From NCBI GenBank assembly GCA_048594975.1, contig JBMDXQ010000119.1, positions 98,467 through 162,466 of the forward strand: a DNA stretch of 64,000 nt, given 5' to 3'. The notes under the pieces were generated by a model. It made no database searches. It worked only from the letters and a program-made list of their open reading frames with translations, and was not told the DNA's origin. This document shows positions 61,501 to 64,000 of the stretch, piece after piece. Source of the stretch: JBMDXB01 sp048594975. Lineage in GTDB: Bacteria; Acidobacteriota; Vicinamibacteria; Vicinamibacterales; 2-12-FULL-66-21. Each line of letters opens with the position of its first letter. Position 1 is the stretch's first letter. The translations under genes were made by a program, and so were the position numbers.

Positions 61501-61735
61501 GTCGGGCCGCGAGCTGCGCGTGGATCTCCACGACGACGGGCACGGCTTCGTGCCGCAGCCGCGCGAGGACGGCGGGGATCGCCACGGGATCGCGAGCATG
61601 CAGACGCGGGCGGATCGGCTCGGCGCCCGGCTCTCGATCGTGTCGCTGCCGGCAAAAGGCACAACGGTGTCGCTGCGGGCGCCGCTTCCCGCGCGAGGGC
61701 GCATGACCATGCTCTTGCCACGACGGCTGAGGTGA
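58589..61735 (+). CDS. Two-component propeller-sensor histidine kinase
   Basis: A 1048-residue one-membrane-span sensor kinase. A signal segment (VIAWLILVAHSAARA) precedes about fourteen regulator-propeller repeats (for example RTYTTADGLAHVRVSRIVAD, IWIGTLADGTLRLTRQGFSA, GDIWIGRRVPTSSILTRWDR), forming two extracytoplasmic beta-propellers, followed by a Y_Y_Y domain (YQYRLDGADRVWQGPTDRRE). One transmembrane helix (GGAVIAVALAVLAAHRSRI) joins a HisKA_3 domain with RIAADLHDDIGGSLSRIAIQ (phosphorylated His) and a HATPase_c domain (LVKEAITNVARHAAA, GIASMQTRADRLGARL). The partner is the NarL-type regulator 30 bases downstream. Confidence 0.94.
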   Translation: MGRRLRVIAWLILVAHSAARAERLPIRTYTTADGLAHVRVSRIVADSRGFVWFCGPEGLSRFDGQGFTRYGYAEGLANNRINDFLETSRGTYWVATNGGGVYRYTPLVHGPGAGDDESAQVGASRFAAFPVGDDLQTNRVNALYEDRRGRLWAGTDGGLFKLDEGTRPPAFRRVTIGVPASPDRSLQIWAFAGDTAGGLWIGTSHGLLRRHSDGRVIHSAVQPARGLDNVRALLFDREGRLWIGHDGGVIVARPGDGSLSLPIATVPSGAHGRPRVGLPSAPGQAARFTTADGMSGGYVRALLQSADGLVWIGTRDGLTRFDGRRFQSFTHANGINSASALAEDHEGIIWIGTLADGTLRLTRQGFSAYTEADGLRDALIGAVFEAPDGRLHAVSSTQRVHRLAAGRFVSVRPNLSQDLSDPVGPGIALRDRAGEWWIPGGAGLYRFPKVARIEQLARVRPRAIYTTRDGLAGDDVFRLFEDSRGDIWIGRRVPTSSILTRWDRAAGTFHRYTESHGLPPFNRIYSLAEDHSGNIWIAFQNGGVARLRHGRFTLFTAAEGAPAEGAAGLFVDARGRLWIGSIRPPLTRVDDPAAERPRFTPYSEGLSGHAIGPITEDRRGRLYLGSTSGRVDRLDPQTGRVRHFNTADGLPAGDLTVAFRDRHGAVWFGSYNGLFRLVPGDDRPSSLPAVLIGTVRVAGESYLASDLGEVEVPRFELGPAENQLQIEFFALGAGPGDGVRYQYRLDGADRVWQGPTDRREVNYASLAPGHYRFLVRAVSSDGAPGREASVEFAILPPVWQRWWFRGGAVIAVALAVLAAHRSRIRHVLALERVRMRIAADLHDDIGGSLSRIAIQSEVARREAAALGEQPVRRLSDIAESARAVVDALGDVVWSVDPRRDDLASVCRRIREYGDDLFADNGVRWTSHAAGALADVKLDPQARRNLFLLVKEAITNVARHAAARSVSLRVELSGRELRVDLHDDGHGFVPQPREDGGDRHGIASMQTRADRLGARLSIVSLPAKGTTVSLRAPLPARGRMTMLLPRRLR

Positions 61736-61765
61736 GGCAGCATCCCCGGCGAGTGCCGTCGCGCC

Positions 61766-62416
61766 ATGACTGGAGACGCCGTTCTCGCCGTCAGCGTCGT
61801 CGAGGACGATCGCGGTACGCGCGACGGCCTGGCCGCGCTCATCGGCGGAACCGCGGGGTTCCGCTGCGTCGGCACGTACCCCTCGGTCGAGGACGCGTTG
61901 AAAGGGATGACCGGCGCGGTGCCGGACGTCATCCTGCTCGACATCCACCTGCCCGGCGTGATCGGCTCGGAAGGCGTACGCCACCTGCGTGACCGCTACC
62001 CGCACACGCAGGTGCTCATGCTGACGGTGTTCGCGGAAGAGGAACGCGTGTTCGAGTCGCTCTGCAACGGCGCGTGCGGGTACCTCCTGAAGAAGACCCC
62101 GCCCGCCCGACTGCTTGATGCGATCACCGAGGCGCATCAGGGAGGCTCGCCGATGTCCCCAGAGATTGCCCGCAAGGTCGTGGCCGCGCTGCAGCGACGC
62201 GGACCGGTCCAGCGGCCCGACCAGGCGCTCACGCCGCACGAGACGCGCATCGTACGCCTGCTCGCCGAGGGGGACAGCTACCAGGATGTCGGCGAGCGCC
62301 TCGGGATCACTGTCAACACCGTGCGCAACTACATCCGCCGGATCTACGAAAAGCTGCAGGTGCACACCAAGTCCGAGGCGGTCAGCAAGGCGCTTCGCGG
62401 GCGCCTCATTCCCTGA
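61766..62416 (+). CDS. NarL/LuxR-family response regulator
   Basis: A 216-residue regulator. The receiver has Asp59 in VPDVILLDIHLPG, Glu-Asp residues in VVEDDRG and Lys in CGYLLKKTPPARLLDAI. The C-terminal LuxR helix-turn-helix is LTPHETRIVRLLAEGDSYQD, VGERLGITVNTVRNYIRRIY and EKLQVHTKSEAVSKAL. It lies 30 bases after the propeller kinase and forms its cognate pair. Confidence 0.95.
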   Translation: MTGDAVLAVSVVEDDRGTRDGLAALIGGTAGFRCVGTYPSVEDALKGMTGAVPDVILLDIHLPGVIGSEGVRHLRDRYPHTQVLMLTVFAEEERVFESLCNGACGYLLKKTPPARLLDAITEAHQGGSPMSPEIARKVVAALQRRGPVQRPDQALTPHETRIVRLLAEGDSYQDVGERLGITVNTVRNYIRRIYEKLQVHTKSEAVSKALRGRLIP

Positions 62417-62580
62417 ACCTACTGCCGCGGCAGTCGTCCTCGCTTTTCGGAATCGGCAGAATCCTCCCGGCAGCGTCGGCACCAGAAAACAGCATGATCG
62501 GGCTCTCCCGGCGGTGCCGCGTCCGGCCTACCGTGTGCGCGACACGGTTCACGTCACGGCAGCCCCGCGAAGGAGGACAC

Positions 62581-63078
62581 ATGCTTCGATCACGGCGGTT
62601 TCACGTTGTCGCCGTACTGGCGTTGCTTGCGGTGCCCCTGTTCCTGGTCGGCGATCGGGCGTTCGCGATCCAGGACTCCGAGGACAAGGTGTGGTTCGGG
62701 CCAGTCGGCCTCGGAGTGGGTCAGGGCGCGCGGGTCAGCGTCTATACCATCGGCAATCCCGACGAACTGCCCTGGGAGTTCGCCGTGCGGTTGTTCAACC
62801 GGCGTGGTGAGGTGGTGCAGGAGCGGAAGTTCCAGGTCGCCTCTGGCGCCATTGCGTCGTTCGAGGTCGACCCGGCCCTGTTCCCCGTGGATCGGCTGGG
62901 CCGCCGGACACTGCGGGCAGAGATCGTCGGATTCAATCCGCAACCCGATCCTCCTGGGAAGTACGCCACGACTTTCGAGGTCTACAGTCAGCTGACGGGG
63001 CACACCAGCATCCTCCTCGGCGGCCCGGATACGTTGCCGGCAGCCCAGATCGTTCCGCCGCCCGGCTCGGTCGAATAG
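62581..63078 (+). CDS. Small secreted protein of unknown function
   Basis: A 165-residue protein preceded by GAAGGAGGA. A signal peptide (HVVAVLALLAVPLFLVGDRA) is followed by a single beta-rich domain: VWFGPVGLGVGQGARVSVYT, WEFAVRLFNRRGEVVQERKF and LRAEIVGFNPQPDPPGKYAT. The strand pattern resembles an Ig-like fold, and NPQPDPPGK is a memorable motif. Family not recognised. Its place after a two-component pair suggests, but does not show, that it is a target of it. Confidence 0.65.
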   Translation: MLRSRRFHVVAVLALLAVPLFLVGDRAFAIQDSEDKVWFGPVGLGVGQGARVSVYTIGNPDELPWEFAVRLFNRRGEVVQERKFQVASGAIASFEVDPALFPVDRLGRRTLRAEIVGFNPQPDPPGKYATTFEVYSQLTGHTSILLGGPDTLPAAQIVPPPGSVE

Positions 63079-63095
63079 GAGTCAGGCAATGGCCG

Positions 63096-63155
63096 CCACG
63101 AGAGCGGGTCTCCTGACGGCGGAAGCCACGAGAGCCGGTCTCGCCTGGCGGCACG
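63096..63155. repeat. Two tandem 30-bp repeats
   Basis: CCACGAGAGCGGGTCTC at 63096 is repeated 30 bases later as CCACGAGAGCCGGTCTC at 63126, and each is followed by a GGCGG block. The piece GCGGAAGCCAC between them resembles the repeat at 45936. It lies between two small secreted-protein genes. Confidence 0.55.
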
Positions 63156-63286
63156 TGCCCGCGCCCCGCCGGGCTGCCACGCGCAAGATTGTGATACCGC
63201 CTGACAGCGTTCCTGGGGCATATTGCCCTCGGCCGCCGCCTGTGCCCGGCTTGGACGAGGGCACGCATCGCGGCGAGCATCTGCCG

Positions 63287-63826
63287 ATGGCAACGAATCT
63301 GATCGCGGCATTCCTCGTGGCGCTGGCCGCGTTGGGCGGTGGTGGGCAGAGCGGCCCCACCCGTGCTGCCGGCACAACGCCGCACGCCTCGCTGGCCGCC
63401 CTCGACTGGCTCGCCGGCGGCCGCTGGGTCGCGTCCTCATCGGACCCGAAAGCGCCGAACCTGATGCGTGAAACGTTCTTCGAGTGGGCGCCGAACGGGC
63501 AGGCGCTCCGCTTCCGGAGCTACTCCACTGACCGGCAGTTGCAGCGCAGGCCGTACGTCGAGGGCTGGTACGTGTTCCATCCGGGCCGCCGGCAGGTCAT
63601 CTTCACCTACGTCGACGGCGGCGGCTACTACGCGGGTCACGTGCGGGTGGACGGTGACGTCGTCGACCACGAATTCGAGGGTGTCGCCACGACCGGCGCG
63701 GTGCAGCAATTCCGCTACTCGTTCACGCGATCCGGCCCCGACGAAATGGTCACGAGGATCTTCGACCGTCACGAGCAACAGTGGCGCCGGGTCGTGGAAC
63801 TCGTGTATCGCCGGCAGCCATTCTGA
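63287..63826 (+). CDS. Secreted lipocalin-like/DUF6265-like protein
   Basis: A 179-residue protein from ATG 63287, chosen because it starts a signal peptide (NLIAAFLVALAALGGGGQS); an earlier start would add 66 residues of repeat sequence. The mature part, LAALDWLAGGRWVASSSDPK, MRETFFEWAPNGQALRFRSY, RRPYVEGWYVFHPGRRQVIF and GHVRVDGDVVDHEFEG, resembles the WLaGxW-type lipocalin-like or DUF6265 families. Role unknown. No strong ribosome binding site. Confidence 0.6.
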   Translation: MATNLIAAFLVALAALGGGGQSGPTRAAGTTPHASLAALDWLAGGRWVASSSDPKAPNLMRETFFEWAPNGQALRFRSYSTDRQLQRRPYVEGWYVFHPGRRQVIFTYVDGGGYYAGHVRVDGDVVDHEFEGVATTGAVQQFRYSFTRSGPDEMVTRIFDRHEQQWRRVVELVYRRQPF

Positions 63827-64000
63827 GGGTGCTGCCGGGCCCGCCGCGCTGGAAGCCATCTCAAGGCCAGGCACTCGACGTCGTAATCCTCGTTGGTCCC
63901 GTCAGCAGGCTGGCCGCCCGCGCGACGCGTCTCTTGAATTAACGGACGTTGACCCTCTAGCGCTGTCGGCAGCTCCCCGTCCCGGGATGCCGATGCTCTC

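Overview
The window is about 64 kb of GC-rich bacterial chromosome, apparently from a soil-type Acidobacteriota, most likely the Vicinamibacteria lineage. This is inferred from gene content: a PadR regulator next to an acidobacterial-type duplicated permease (ADOP), an ECF-type sigma factor overlapping a Ser/Thr kinase with TPR repeats, a CadC-like winged-helix membrane protein, a propeller-sensor histidine kinase, and many Tat-dependent secreted enzymes. I saw no rRNA, tRNA, CRISPR array, transposase or phage genes.

Layout. 0-5.7 kb: the end of a nucleoside hydrolase, an AGE/cellobiose-epimerase-like enzyme, a solute-binding-like protein, a truncated FAD-oxidoreductase start, and a P-loop ATPase that overlaps mutM. 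5.7-10.8 kb: a repeat-rich leader and a three-gene operon PadR - ADOP permease - membrane-anchored PQQ-type propeller. 11-18 kb: a parvulin lipoprotein, a DUF3455 protein, a sigma factor/kinase pair and a CadC-like regulator. 18-23 kb: two paralogous sigma-54-activator-like proteins that have lost their ATPase motifs, flanking an amidase, a DoxX-like protein and a GNAT acetyltransferase. 23-31 kb: a xylan-use operon (GPH transporter, GH10, GH3) behind a good promoter and a perfect palindromic operator; decayed GH2 and CBM9-type genes lie beside it, and a beta-helix protein and a secreted protein follow. 31.8-35.4 kb: a gene graveyard (PagL-like, lactonase-like and TonB-receptor remnants) around an intact second PQQ propeller gene whose upstream palindrome resembles the leader of the PadR operon. 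35.7-45.9 kb: secreted sugar-isomerase-like, sulfatase, DUF5916 barrel, DUF5009, amidohydrolase, YCII and DJ-1/PfpI genes. 46-51.3 kb: an APC permease and a three-subunit molybdenum hydroxylase operon. 51.6-54.3 kb: a TIR domain fused to a BioY-like membrane domain, an SDR enzyme and a decayed duplicate of the TIR gene start. 54.3-63.8 kb: a histidine kinase - response regulator - SpoIIE phosphatase operon, a SnoaL-like protein, a propeller histidine kinase with its NarL-type regulator, and two small secreted proteins.

The region reads as plant-polysaccharide degradation and envelope signalling in a genome that is losing genes by small deletions and frameshifts. The most novel candidates are the TIR-BioY fusion, the pair of ATPase-dead sigma-54-activator-like proteins, and the possible PadR-linked regulation of two unlinked propeller genes.
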